Shown one piece after another: positions 1 to 8,730 of a DNA stretch of 54,555 nt (position 1 is the first letter of the stretch; each line of letters begins with the position of its first letter). Origin of the DNA: an uncultured Armatimonadota bacterium (GTDB lineage: Bacteria; Armatimonadota; Fimbriimonadia; Fimbriimonadales; Fimbriimonadaceae); the NCBI GenBank assembly GCA_903899015.1, contig CAIUHP010000106.1:1-54555 (forward strand), read 5' to 3'. The notes below the pieces were generated by a model. That model was not told the DNA's origin, made no database searches, and saw only the letters and a program-made list of their open reading frames with translations. A program made the translations under genes and the position numbers.

Positions 1-698
1 ATCCAAGGACGAGAAAGACCAAGGCCCATCGCAAACAGCTCTTCAGATCTCATACAGAAATCATGGAACGAAAACTCGAAAAGTGTCTACTTCTATGCCA
101 AACCTACGCTGAACCTAACCCACACGAAATGAGAGAGAGCCTCTTACACTCTAATTCGCTCCGGGATGGAGGTCCAAGCTGTGACCTTCAGTCTATCGGA
201 TGAGCAGCAACTACCACAAAAGTCAGCACAGACTCCCACAAAACCAATACCCTCTTACACGGTTTCATGTAATGGTTAGGGGCTCTGAAGCTAAACTCGT
301 GCCTTGAGTTCCGCCTTTGCTGATTTGCCTCATTGTGGGTCGCAAAGGTTCGCGGAGGAAACATTTCTCTTTGCGTTCCTTCGCGACCATTGCGTGAATT
401 CTTTCAGCTGAATAACTCATACAGCGAGCCAAACCACATCATAAGCTTAATTCCCTCTACTTGCAAGAGGCGAGTGATTCTTCAGCGAATTTAAGCCCCG
501 TATCAGAACCTACAGCCACGCGCTTGAACTGGCGCTTTCGGGTGCCGAATCACAGTTGGTTGTATGGAGCAACGACTCCGTAGCCCTACTTGGGAACGGC
601 AATCGTTGGCTTGAATTGCCCCTAACAAAGAGTCCACATGCTGTACTGGACCCAATTCTCCGTTGCTTCACCATCCCACCCCAACCCGCTGTGAGGCT
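1..698. other. gene-free stretch with a degenerate inverted repeat
   Basis: I see no supportable gene here. The only open frames are short and lack ribosome-binding sites. Around 338-388 the sequence holds a diverged inverted repeat: GGTCGCAAAGG at 338-348 faces TTCCTTCGCGACC at 376-388. It resembles the low-complexity 'ttgcg..ccttcgcgacc' strings that litter intergenic DNA in several phyla. The stretch lies beyond the 3' end of moeA and could be decayed DNA. Confidence 0.5.
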
Positions 699-1871
699 TT
701 ACAGCAGGATCACGGGAATTTGGCGGCCGATGGCGGTGTCTTGGTGGGCGGGAAAGTGGGCTAAGGCTTGGGCGGTGGCGATGCTACGTAGGCCGAAGGA
801 GGCTTGTTCTGTACTGAGAGTGAGTTGACTGTCTTCGATATTGACTCGGACGAAATCTTCTCTGCCGACGGCGTAATGCGGGAACGTGGAGGGGAGTCTT
901 AACCACTGGAGCTTCCAATCCGACCAACCGGCGAGCAGTCTCAAGGCGGGGCGGACAAAGATCTCGAAGCAAACGAAGGCGCTTGCCGGATTGCCCGGGA
1001 GTCCAAAAACGAAGCTATTGTCGATTTTTCCGAAGAGAATTGGTTTGCCAGGCCGGATACCGACTCCGTGGAAATACGTCTTCCCTAGCCTAGCCATTGC
1101 GGGGGCAAGAAAGTCACGATCTCCAACCGATGCTCCGCCAGCTACAAGAATAACTTCACTGGTCTGGGCTGCGGCCGTGAGACTTTGGACAAGTTCTTCT
1201 TCACTGTCTTTCACCCGAGAACAGATCACATTTGAATGGGTTGCCGAAAAGACTTGGCGAGAGAGCATTACCGAATTTGTGTCACGAATCTGGCTTCCGA
1301 TCGGTTGTTCTGACGGCTCAACCAGTTCATCACCGGTCGTGATGACAGAAACGGTTGGAGCGCACCAGACCTTCACCGAAGTGTGGCCTGCAAAAGCACA
1401 AATTGCTGCGCTCCCGGGATGGAATACCGACCCACTCGGAAACAAGATAGCGCCCTTGGTGAAATCGGCCCCTTGTCGGCGAATATGAGCGGACGGTCGG
1501 ATCGATTCTTTGATGAGAACCAGAGATCCTTCGACCTCCACATCTTCTTGCATGATAATTCCGTAGGTGCCTTCGGGTACTGGTGCACCAGTTAAGATTC
1601 GAAGTGCGGTTCCTTGCTGGATACTTTTCTGTTCTATCCCACCCGCAGCGATAGAGCCTGCGAGGATTAGGCGAACATCTTCCATCCCATCTTCGCTTGA
1701 ACCTATCGCATAACCGTCGACCGCACTGTTGTCAAACCGAGGATTGGGTTCGGAAGCAATGACCGATTCGGCAACGGCTAGTCCGTCTGCATCTTCAAGA
1801 GCAACAACTTGAGACTTGGTCGTCGGTTGAATTCGCTTCGCGATCTCCAAAATCGCCTGTTCGTAGGTCAT
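699..1871 (-). CDS. moeA: molybdopterin molybdenumtransferase MoeA
   Basis: This is MoeA, which inserts molybdate into adenylylated molybdopterin in the cytoplasm, the last step of molybdenum cofactor synthesis. The protein is 390 aa, the usual family length. Visible family motifs are TGDELVEP in the MoaB/MogA-like domain, GGASVGDRDF starting near residue 245 and GLPGNPASAF near residue 290. The ATG at 1871 is chosen because homology begins at MTYEQAI; the frame stays open upstream to 2051, but that would run into the divergent kinase gene. No other moa or mob gene is in the window, so it stands alone, 49 bp from the divergent gene. Confidence 0.9.
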   Translation of the reverse strand: MTYEQAILEIAKRIQPTTKSQVVALEDADGLAVAESVIASEPNPRFDNSAVDGYAIGSSEDGMEDVRLILAGSIAAGGIEQKSIQQGTALRILTGAPVPEGTYGIIMQEDVEVEGSLVLIKESIRPSAHIRRQGADFTKGAILFPSGSVFHPGSAAICAFAGHTSVKVWCAPTVSVITTGDELVEPSEQPIGSQIRDTNSVMLSRQVFSATHSNVICSRVKDSEEELVQSLTAAAQTSEVILVAGGASVGDRDFLAPAMARLGKTYFHGVGIRPGKPILFGKIDNSFVFGLPGNPASAFVCFEIFVRPALRLLAGWSDWKLQWLRLPSTFPHYAVGREDFVRVNIEDSQLTLSTEQASFGLRSIATAQALAHFPAHQDTAIGRQIPVILL

Positions 1872-1920
1872 CGGGTATTCGGACACACTAGAAGTATGGG
1901 CGGTTCGAGCACAATGAGTC

Positions 1921-3762
1921 ATGCGTAGCTTGCGGAGCCAACTCATCTTGAGCCATTTGTTTCTAGTGCTCTTGATGGTGTTCGTCATGAGCGGCGCAAG
2001 CGTGACGTTCTTCACGATCACCCAATCCGTTAATCGAGTCCTGCAGGGCAATTTCAGAACGGTGCTTGCCGCGCAGGAGATGAACGCCTCGCTTCAGGAG
2101 CAAGAGACTGCTTTTGCTTTGCTTGCCAACGGCGACTTACCAGAAGCTAGAGCAACTTACGAACGCGCTACGAAGGTTTTTGAGTCCGCATTTAAGACCG
2201 CACGCCAAACCGCAACCACTCAGGACCAGCGGGCCTCGGTTGAAGAAATCTCGAGGGTCTATCTTGTCACCAAGTTGCAAGCGACTCAGGTGTTGCCTGC
2301 CCTTGGAATGACGTCTACTATGAGTAGCCTGGAGATGTTTAAGAACAGGCTCCGACCCGAATTACAGCGAATGAGGGACTTGAGCCAAAAACTACTCGCA
2401 GCCAGTCGACTCGCGATTATTCAAGATAACGAACTTGCTCGCCAAAGCGCCCAGACCGCGTTTTGGAAGAGCGTCGGTATCACGTTTGCTTCCATGGCTT
2501 TTGCCGGACTCATTGCGACAATGATGATTCGGCGTATTTTAACCCCACTGGCTGCCCTGGCGAGACATGCCGAGCGCATTGCAGAAGGCGACCTTTCCCA
2601 ACATGGCTTGAAGCCTCGAAGCGACGAAATTGGCGCACTGGCAGATAGCTTCAACGAGATGGCTGCGAAACTTGCGGAAGTTAGAAAGAGCGAAGTCCGG
2701 AAGATGCGTAGGCTCGAAAAGATCTCGGAAGCAGCCATCTCAAGCCTTTACGACCCTCTCATCGTAACTGATGCTCAACGGAGAATCATCAAACTCAACA
2801 AGGCCGCGGAAGTGCTCTTTGGCCCGGTTCCCGAGTCACCTCGGAAGCCGGTCCACGAACATATCTCTGACCGCCGTATCTTAAGGGCAATCGACAATGC
2901 GATTAGCGATCAAAAGGTTTCGGCGGGAGAAGACGACAGTTCGCATGTGCAGATCAAAGTCGGCGACGATCATAAGACCTATCGTCTGCGTGTAACCCCT
3001 ATGCGCGGTGAAGATGGCAACCTTGTGGGCAGTGTGACAGTATTGGAAGATATCACCTATCTCAAGGTCCTCGATCAAATGAAGAGTGAATTCATTGGTG
3101 TAGCTTCTCACGAGCTTCGAACGCCGGTGACTTCACTAATTCTTTCGGCCCAACTATTAAGAGAGGGTGCAGCAGGACCCCTTAATCCGTCTCAGACTCA
3201 GGTGGTTGAGGCACAACAACAGGACTTGGATCGGCTCGAGAAGCTGATGCGAGACCTGCTTGACGTGACGAAGCTTGAGGCAGGAATGAGTCCACCGAGG
3301 CTGGAATCCGTTTCAGCGGAAGAATTGGTTGCGTATCCGGTCAAGAATCTAAAACCTCAAGCGGAAAAGAAGGGGGTTCGACTCACAGTTGGATCACTTC
3401 CAGAAGGAAACATTTTGAAGGCAGACAAAGTCCAAATCGGTCGTGTTCTGACAAACCTAATCGCTAACGCGATCCGCCACACTCCCGAAGGTGGAGAGGT
3501 TCGAGTTCGTGCAGAGCTAGGCGAGAATGTTGTAACCTTTGCGGTCGAAGACACGGGTGAAGGTATTCCTGAGAAATATCGGGAGCGTGTTTTTGAACGG
3601 TTTGTACAGGTACCAGGCGCAACCCAGGGTGGGGCTGGCTTGGGTCTCTCGATTGCAAACGGCATCGTAAAGGCTCACAGTGGAGAAATCAAAGTTGAGA
3701 GCGAAATTGGCAAAGGAAGCATATTCAGCTTCACATTGCCGCTTTCGGCGTTGCTAAGTTAA
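1921..3762 (+). CDS. membrane sensor histidine kinase (HAMP-PAS-HisKA-HATPase)
   Basis: A 613-aa membrane histidine kinase. The order is an N-terminal membrane helix (about 10-35), an extracytoplasmic helical region of about 150 residues, a second helix (about 180-203), a HAMP domain ending with the EIGALADSFNEM segment, a PAS domain, HisKA with phospho-acceptor His397 in SHELRTP, and an HATPase_c domain with N box (NLIANAIRH), G1 (DTGEGIP) and G2 (GAGLGLSIA). It lies 14 bp upstream of a response regulator and is almost surely its partner. This domain order resembles the kinase half of KdpD-type and NtrY-type sensors. The signal sensed is unknown, but the downstream genes point to potassium or osmotic state (inference). 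No good ribosome-binding site precedes the ATG. Confidence 0.9.
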   Translation: MRSLRSQLILSHLFLVLLMVFVMSGASVTFFTITQSVNRVLQGNFRTVLAAQEMNASLQEQETAFALLANGDLPEARATYERATKVFESAFKTARQTATTQDQRASVEEISRVYLVTKLQATQVLPALGMTSTMSSLEMFKNRLRPELQRMRDLSQKLLAASRLAIIQDNELARQSAQTAFWKSVGITFASMAFAGLIATMMIRRILTPLAALARHAERIAEGDLSQHGLKPRSDEIGALADSFNEMAAKLAEVRKSEVRKMRRLEKISEAAISSLYDPLIVTDAQRRIIKLNKAAEVLFGPVPESPRKPVHEHISDRRILRAIDNAISDQKVSAGEDDSSHVQIKVGDDHKTYRLRVTPMRGEDGNLVGSVTVLEDITYLKVLDQMKSEFIGVASHELRTPVTSLILSAQLLREGAAGPLNPSQTQVVEAQQQDLDRLEKLMRDLLDVTKLEAGMSPPRLESVSAEELVAYPVKNLKPQAEKKGVRLTVGSLPEGNILKADKVQIGRVLTNLIANAIRHTPEGGEVRVRAELGENVVTFAVEDTGEGIPEKYRERVFERFVQVPGATQGGAGLGLSIANGIVKAHSGEIKVESEIGKGSIFSFTLPLSALLS

Positions 3763-3776
3763 GAGGGAATCATAGT

Positions 3777-4550
3777 TTGAGTGCACGAGTTTTATTAATT
3801 GACGACGAAGCAAACGTTCGGACCATGATCAAATTGGTTCTTGAACATGCGGGATACGAAGTAGATGTCGCTCCCGATGGTCCGCAAGGAATTGCTAAGT
3901 TCGGTGACGGCAAGGATTGGGACTTGGTTCTGCTCGATCAGCGAATGCCTGGAATGGCCGGAATCGATGTCCAACGTGAGCTGCTGAAGCGACGCAGCGA
4001 CATGAGGCTGATCCTGATAACCGCTTTTGGGACAATTGATTTGGCCCTTGAAGCCATTCAAGCTGGCGCATCTGACTTCTTACGCAAGCCGTTTACTGCA
4101 GAAACCCTTCGAAGCACGGTCAATACCGTTCTGGAACGGCCGATTCAACGTATGTCGGCGGTTCCAGTTGGGATGGTTTGTCGGGAGTTCACACGAACAA
4201 CGATCAACGGCTTCAGCTTTGAATTGGATCATCCGACCGTCGATGATTCAACCGGCGATATGACCTGCATTTTTGATGTCAATCATGCAGACCAGCCAGC
4301 CAAGAAAGTCCGAGTGGAACTCCCTGCCTACGTGATGGAATTAGTGCGTGCTTACGTCGACGCGGATGAAGTTCCCGGTGGCGAACGGTTCTGGCAAGCA
4401 ATGTGTGAGGAGGCATTAGCCAACTATCTATGGCAAAATGCAGAGGTTCCTGCCGATAAAGTGGTTCGAATAGATGATCTTTCGAGTACCCTAACCCGCT
4501 GGTTAGATTCTGTTCTCACTGTGAGCTTTGGCGAAGATAATGGCCGATAA
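3777..4550 (+). CDS. response regulator with unrecognised C-terminal domain
   Basis: A 257-aa response regulator. Residues 1-120 are a receiver domain: acidic pair D9-D10, phospho-acceptor D54 in VLLDQRMPG, a switch Thr in LITAFG and the Lys in LRKPF. The remaining ~130 residues show no obvious HTH, AAA+, GGDEF or HD-GYP signature, so the output is unknown; it may act by protein contact. The start is a TTG at 3777 preceded by AGAGGGA; no better in-frame start exists. It follows the kinase by 14 bp, and its stop overlaps the start of the KdpD-like gene, so the three are probably co-translated. Aromatic and acidic residues are frequent in the tail. Confidence 0.85.
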   Translation: MSARVLLIDDEANVRTMIKLVLEHAGYEVDVAPDGPQGIAKFGDGKDWDLVLLDQRMPGMAGIDVQRELLKRRSDMRLILITAFGTIDLALEAIQAGASDFLRKPFTAETLRSTVNTVLERPIQRMSAVPVGMVCREFTRTTINGFSFELDHPTVDDSTGDMTCIFDVNHADQPAKKVRVELPAYVMELVRAYVDADEVPGGERFWQAMCEEALANYLWQNAEVPADKVVRIDDLSSTLTRWLDSVLTVSFGEDNGR

Positions 4551-5637
4551 TCAAAAACGCACCATCCATTTGGATGGCAAACATAAGATCTTTTTGGGTT
4601 ACGCTCCTGGTGTGGGCAAAACCCACGCAATGCTTGAAGAAGCTCTGAGAAGAGCCAAGCGTGGTCAAGACGTAGTGATTGGTCTGGTGGATTCCGAAGG
4701 GCGTGCTCCCATCGAAGAACTCGCCTCGACCTTGGAGGTCATTCCACCACTCGTTCTTAACGGTTCAAAAGAGGTTGATGTCGATGCCATCATTGCTCGC
4801 AAGCCGGAAGTCGTTCTCATCGACGACATTCAGCACACCAATGCGGCAGGCTCTGCGAGAGAAAAGCGATGGCAAGATGTCCAAGCGCTTCTCGATTCCG
4901 GAATTGGGGTTCTTTCAACCGTAAACGTTCACCACTTCGAGAGTCTGAACGATAACGTTTCTGACATTACCGGCCTCCAGATTTCTGATACTGTTCCCGA
5001 CCAAATCCTTCACGAAGCATGTGAAGTCGAATATATCGATGTCACTCCAAGAGCTCTGATCAATCGACTCGACCGTGGCGATGTTTATAGTGCAAATCAG
5101 CTAACTCCCGATGTCGCGAGCTTCTTTAGGGAAGGGAATTTGAACGCGTTGCGAGAAATTGCGATGCGCGAAACCGCCAGCCGCGTGGATGAGGATCTCG
5201 TCGAGTACCGCAAGGAAAAGCGGATCGAAAAGCCTTGGGCGGCTCAGGACCGAGTCATGATTTGCATCAGTCCAACGCGAAGCGCACTTCGCCTCATTCG
5301 CAGGGGATGGCGCATGGGTCAACGCATGCATGGTGAAGTGTTATGCGTTCACGTTGAAGAGGGTCCGATCGGCGACAAGGAAAAGAAGATTCTCGCTGAC
5401 GACTTTAAATTGGCCGAGCGGCTTGGAATTCAAACGTTCACACTGAAAGGAGAACTCGCTCCTACCCTTATTGAATTCGCAAAAGAGCGAAATGTCACGC
5501 AATTGATCATCGGTCACCCGCGACGCAATCGATTTCAGGAGATCCTCAAGCCTGCGGTTCTTGCCGAATTGGTTAAATCGCTTCGAACGGTTGACATTTT
5601 GGTTGTCGCGACTGAGAGCCCGACGGCAGAACACTAA
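4540..5637 (+). CDS. stand-alone KdpD sensor domain with universal stress protein domain
   Basis: A 365-aa protein matching only the N-terminal cytoplasmic half of the potassium sensor KdpD. The KdpD domain has a Walker A motif GYAPGVGKT at residues 20-28, a modified Walker B, VLIDDIQHTN, where canonical KdpD has DELAHTN, and the segment STVNVHHFESLND. A universal stress protein (USP) domain follows from about residue 235. The membrane, dimerisation and ATPase domains of full KdpD are absent; the kinase gene two positions upstream may supply them. In some Firmicutes the KdpD USP domain binds c-di-AMP; whether this one does cannot be told. The ATG at 4540 overlaps the response-regulator stop. 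A TTG at 4528 is a less likely start. Confidence 0.85.
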   Translation: MADNQKRTIHLDGKHKIFLGYAPGVGKTHAMLEEALRRAKRGQDVVIGLVDSEGRAPIEELASTLEVIPPLVLNGSKEVDVDAIIARKPEVVLIDDIQHTNAAGSAREKRWQDVQALLDSGIGVLSTVNVHHFESLNDNVSDITGLQISDTVPDQILHEACEVEYIDVTPRALINRLDRGDVYSANQLTPDVASFFREGNLNALREIAMRETASRVDEDLVEYRKEKRIEKPWAAQDRVMICISPTRSALRLIRRGWRMGQRMHGEVLCVHVEEGPIGDKEKKILADDFKLAERLGIQTFTLKGELAPTLIEFAKERNVTQLIIGHPRRNRFQEILKPAVLAELVKSLRTVDILVVATESPTAEH

Positions 5638-5655
5638 AATTCTTTCAGAGTTGTT

Positions 5656-5685
5656 TTGGCCGCAGCGTCGCGAGCCTGCTATTAT
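5656..5685 (+). promoter_or_regulatory. possible promoter for the KimA-like gene
   Basis: TTGGCC (5656-5661) and TATTAT (5680-5685) are separated by 18 bp in the 72-bp gap before the transporter. The fit to sigma-70 boxes is moderate and untested. It would allow transporter expression separate from the regulators. Confidence 0.3.
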
Positions 5686-5709
5686 CATTTGTTGCGCTGC
5701 TGACAATCC

Positions 5710-7581
5710 ATGCAAGACACGCCTAAGCCAAGCTTAACGCACCGAGTGCGGAGAGCCCTTCTAGGGGCTCCTATTCCTACATCCCAGGCTCACCATGAAC
5801 GGCTATCTCCGTTTTTGGGTTTGCCGGTATTTAGTTCGGACTCTTTAAGTTCGGTAGCCTACGCGACAGAAGCGATTCTCGCGGTTCTGATTCTGGGCAG
5901 TGCGGGGTATCTCACCCACCAAATCTGGATTTCGATTGCGATCGTTCTACTGATCGTTATCATCGCGTTCTCGTATCAACAAACGATTCATGCCTATCCA
6001 TCCGGCGGTGGTTCCTATATCGTTGCCTCGGAGAATCTGGGGGAAACGGCAGGCCTGTTTGCGGCCGCCGCACTGCTAATCGACTATGTTCTGACGGTTT
6101 CGGTTTCGGTGGCAGCGGGAGTCTTGGCCATTACGGCGCTCTACCCGCGTCTGCTCCAAGACCTTGTTCCGTTGTCTCTCATGTTCATTGCCCTGGTTGC
6201 GTTTGCAAACCTCAGGGGTGTTCGAGAGTCAGGAGCAATTTTTGCATTGCCTACCTACGGATTTGTCGTGTCGATCCTCATCATGATCGGCTTTGGCATC
6301 TTTCGAGCCCTCACAACTCATACCCCTCCTCAAGTGCTCGATCCAACGCCGTGGGCTGGAAAGGATAGCCATCATGCTTTTCTTTTCATCCTTTTACGGT
6401 CCTTTGCCGCTGGTTGCACCGCACTGACAGGCATTGAAGCGGTCAGTAACGGGGTCCAAGCATTTAAGGCACCAGAGGCCGTTAATGCGTCCAAAGTGCT
6501 TCGTTGGATGGCTTTCCTACTCAGCGTGCTCTTTTTGGGGATTAGCTGGCTAGCGATGAAGATTCCTCACCTAGCGTTACTTCCCAACGACGATAAGAAT
6601 TACACCACGGTTTGCTACCAAGTCGCGGTTTACGCTTTTGGAAGTCCGAATTCCTGGTTCGTCTTCATTGTTCAGTTATTCACAGCTCTGATCCTTATTC
6701 TCGCCGCTAACACCGCATTTGCAGATTTTCCTCGACTAGCCAGCCTTATCGCTCGAGATGGATACCTTCCCCGCTACCTTGCTCGGCAAGGTGACAAACT
6801 CGTGTTCCATAACGGCATTCTCGTATTGGCGGCGGCGGCCGGAGGACTTGTTGTTATCTTCAAAGGTCAGTTAGACCTGCTTCTTCCCTTGTATGCGATT
6901 GGAGTCTTTACCGCTTTCACGCTTTCTCAAATCGGAATGGTCGTTCACTGGCTAAAGGTAAGGGGCACCGGCTGGCAACGCAGTATCGCAATCAACGCAG
7001 TCGGATCTGTACTTTGCGCTAGCGTGCTTCTCATAATCGCCTACACCAAATTTGCGGAAGGAGCATGGGTCGTTTTACTCCTGCTGCCCATTTTCTACAG
7101 CCTATTCAAATGGATTAAACGACGATACGCATCGATGGGCGAGCAGTTGGCGCACACGGTTCAATCGGTCCCGGGAGTCGAGGGGCACATGGTTCTGTTG
7201 CTGGTTCCTCGAGTACATCGAGGAATCGTCTCCGCACTCCAGTACGCTAAAATGCTTCAGGGCGAATGCCAAGCCGTTCACATCACGATTAACGAAAAGG
7301 GCTTACCAGAGTTGCAACGAAATTGGGCACAAGTTAGTGAAGACGTTCCTTTGGTCGTTTTGCCCTCGCCATACCGTTCATTGATCACACCCATGCTTGA
7401 ATACGTGGATCTTCTTCGATTGGAGCATCCAGGAGTGCTCATCACGGTCGTCGTCGCCGAAGCAGTATCGACCAAGTGGTATCAACGGTTGCTCACTGAA
7501 AATGTCGCTCAACAATTGAAGAGCGCACTTGCGAGCCGGCGAAACGTCGTAGTAGCAAATGTCCGATATTTTTTAAACTAG
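5710..7581 (+). CDS. KimA-like APC-superfamily potassium transporter
   Basis: A 623-aa APC-superfamily permease closely resembling Bacillus KimA (YdaO), a proton-coupled high-affinity potassium importer. Hallmarks are the N-terminal SSDSLSSVAYATEAIL segment, AYPSGGGSYIVASENLGE in the transport core, and about a dozen hydrophobic helices to residue ~470, followed by a ~150-residue soluble C-terminal domain, as in KimA. It lies 72 bp after the KdpD/USP protein. That supports potassium over amino acids as substrate, although APC substrates are hard to assign from sequence. KimA is inhibited by c-di-AMP in Firmicutes; the same control is possible here but not shown. Confidence 0.8.
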   Translation: MQDTPKPSLTHRVRRALLGAPIPTSQAHHERLSPFLGLPVFSSDSLSSVAYATEAILAVLILGSAGYLTHQIWISIAIVLLIVIIAFSYQQTIHAYPSGGGSYIVASENLGETAGLFAAAALLIDYVLTVSVSVAAGVLAITALYPRLLQDLVPLSLMFIALVAFANLRGVRESGAIFALPTYGFVVSILIMIGFGIFRALTTHTPPQVLDPTPWAGKDSHHAFLFILLRSFAAGCTALTGIEAVSNGVQAFKAPEAVNASKVLRWMAFLLSVLFLGISWLAMKIPHLALLPNDDKNYTTVCYQVAVYAFGSPNSWFVFIVQLFTALILILAANTAFADFPRLASLIARDGYLPRYLARQGDKLVFHNGILVLAAAAGGLVVIFKGQLDLLLPLYAIGVFTAFTLSQIGMVVHWLKVRGTGWQRSIAINAVGSVLCASVLLIIAYTKFAEGAWVVLLLLPIFYSLFKWIKRRYASMGEQLAHTVQSVPGVEGHMVLLLVPRVHRGIVSALQYAKMLQGECQAVHITINEKGLPELQRNWAQVSEDVPLVVLPSPYRSLITPMLEYVDLLRLEHPGVLITVVVAEAVSTKWYQRLLTENVAQQLKSALASRRNVVVANVRYFLN

Positions 7582-7929
7582 GTGAATATGAGTCTTATTT
7601 CAGATCGGCCCTCTGGAATTATCCTGGAGGAAAGCGAGCTAGGAGGTTTTGGCGGCTTTCCAGACAAGCTTTATCTCATTTCCGTTGGAGGCGACAAATA
7701 TGCGTGTAACAACGCGACTGCTCCCGATGGCCAGAAGCTAGATGGATTGGCGACGTTTCCTAATCCCGACGAAGCGACCACCTACATGGGAATGTTAGCG
7801 GGCCTTTCGGGTGAAATCGTCATGAAGTCCTTTGAAGAGGCCAGAGAGATCGCCAAGAGTAAGCCGAGGCTTTCGTGCCTGTTTCTCTTTGTGGCAGGCC
7901 ACATCGTCGAAATTCACTTTGTGCGGTAA
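7582..7929 (+). CDS. small hypothetical protein downstream of the KimA-like gene
   Basis: A 113-115-aa cytoplasmic-looking protein with no family I recognise. It begins directly at the transporter stop codon. Either the GTG at 7582 or the ATG at 7588 may be the start, the latter preceded by AGGTGA, so it is probably translated by coupling. The sequence is mixed alpha/beta with a Gly-rich N-terminus (GGFGGFPDK) and a hydrophobic C-terminal strand pair (LSCLFLFVAGHIVEIHFV). It may be an accessory factor of the transporter. That is inferred from position only. Confidence 0.6.
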   Translation: MNMSLISDRPSGIILEESELGGFGGFPDKLYLISVGGDKYACNNATAPDGQKLDGLATFPNPDEATTYMGMLAGLSGEIVMKSFEEAREIAKSKPRLSCLFLFVAGHIVEIHFVR

Positions 7930-7944
7930 GTTTGGCAGGCAATC

Positions 7945-8112
7945 TCATTCTTCTCGGACGAGTGGAATGATGCTCAGGGTGAATCCTGGAACGCCTAACC
8001 AAGCCAGCCCCCGGCAGATTAGAACCACCGAAAACAGCATCACGAACAAGCCCATGATCTGACGGACTCTGGGTCGGTGAGCTTGCTTTCTGCCAACATC
8101 TGAAATGGCCAT
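7945..8112 (-). CDS. candidate 55-aa single-pass membrane protein
   Basis: A short open frame fills the gap between two plus-strand genes on the opposite strand. It starts with ATG at 8112 and ends with TGA at 7945. The basic N-terminus (residues 1-18, rich in Arg and Lys) is followed by a hydrophobic stretch at about 19-50 (IMGLFVMLFSVVLICRG and on) and a short charged tail. This positive-inside, single-helix layout is typical of real small membrane proteins and uncommon by chance. No clear ribosome-binding site is seen, so confidence is moderate. Confidence 0.45.
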   Translation of the reverse strand: MAISDVGRKQAHRPRVRQIMGLFVMLFSVVLICRGLAWLGVPGFTLSIIPLVREE

Positions 8113-8344
8113 AGAGCTATCTTGCGATCAAGCCTTTTTTTAAAGAAGTCATGGTTTTTTGTGGCCACGATTTTTGGCTACTGGATTTACGCGACATTCG
8201 CAGGCTTATTTATTTGCGGATGAGCTCAGGGAACCTAAAACACGCTGTTTAATATCGAAATGAGACCGAAATTTGCGCAAAACTTTGACGCAAGCCCAGT
8301 TGAGGCCATTAAGATCGCTAATCAAAAAGGCATAATATAGACAC

Positions 8345-8674
8345 GTGCGCGAAATTGCCCTGTACAGTGAAGCCGGAGCTCTTGCAGCCTATGAAATCGA
8401 GGTCTCGACCGCGATCCAAGGTATGCTTGCTGTCCGCCTTTGCGGTCCAGATGGCCGCGTTTTGGCCGAGGGCCCTGTTCCCCGCCACCTTCTAACTGAT
8501 CTGCTCGTTCGCAGACAGCCCCATGTTTACATGGGTGAAGCTTCCATTCGAAATTCGGATATCACTGACGACTTAGTCGTTCACGTCGATGTTAAGAATG
8601 GTAAGAGAGAATTCTGGATTCGCAGAGTTGACCTAGCTGGCGCGCTCGTCCGTGTCGGCGAATTCGATAACTAA
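8345..8674 (+). CDS. hypothetical protein, about 109 aa
   Basis: A 109-aa soluble protein that I do not recognise. It is rich in beta-strand-like segments and charged residues, with no signal peptide or Cys/His metal motif. The start is a GTG at 8345. No Shine-Dalgarno sequence lies upstream; an AT-rich TAATAT at 8333-8338 sits only 6 nt before the start, compatible with a leaderless message. It is a single gene, convergent with feoB. Confidence 0.6.
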   Translation: MREIALYSEAGALAAYEIEVSTAIQGMLAVRLCGPDGRVLAEGPVPRHLLTDLLVRRQPHVYMGEASIRNSDITDDLVVHVDVKNGKREFWIRRVDLAGALVRVGEFDN

Positions 8675-8730
8675 TCGCCTAAGAGCGACCACGACAGTTC
8701 CTAACTACGTTGGGCTTAACTCTTGTTCCG

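Noticed and set aside
886-1488. 200-codon open frame on the plus strand within moeA
   Set aside because: It is the complement shadow of moeA with no domain match.
1872-2051. N-terminal extension of MoeA by 60 codons
   Set aside because: It would overlap the divergent kinase gene and its residues do not match MoeA.
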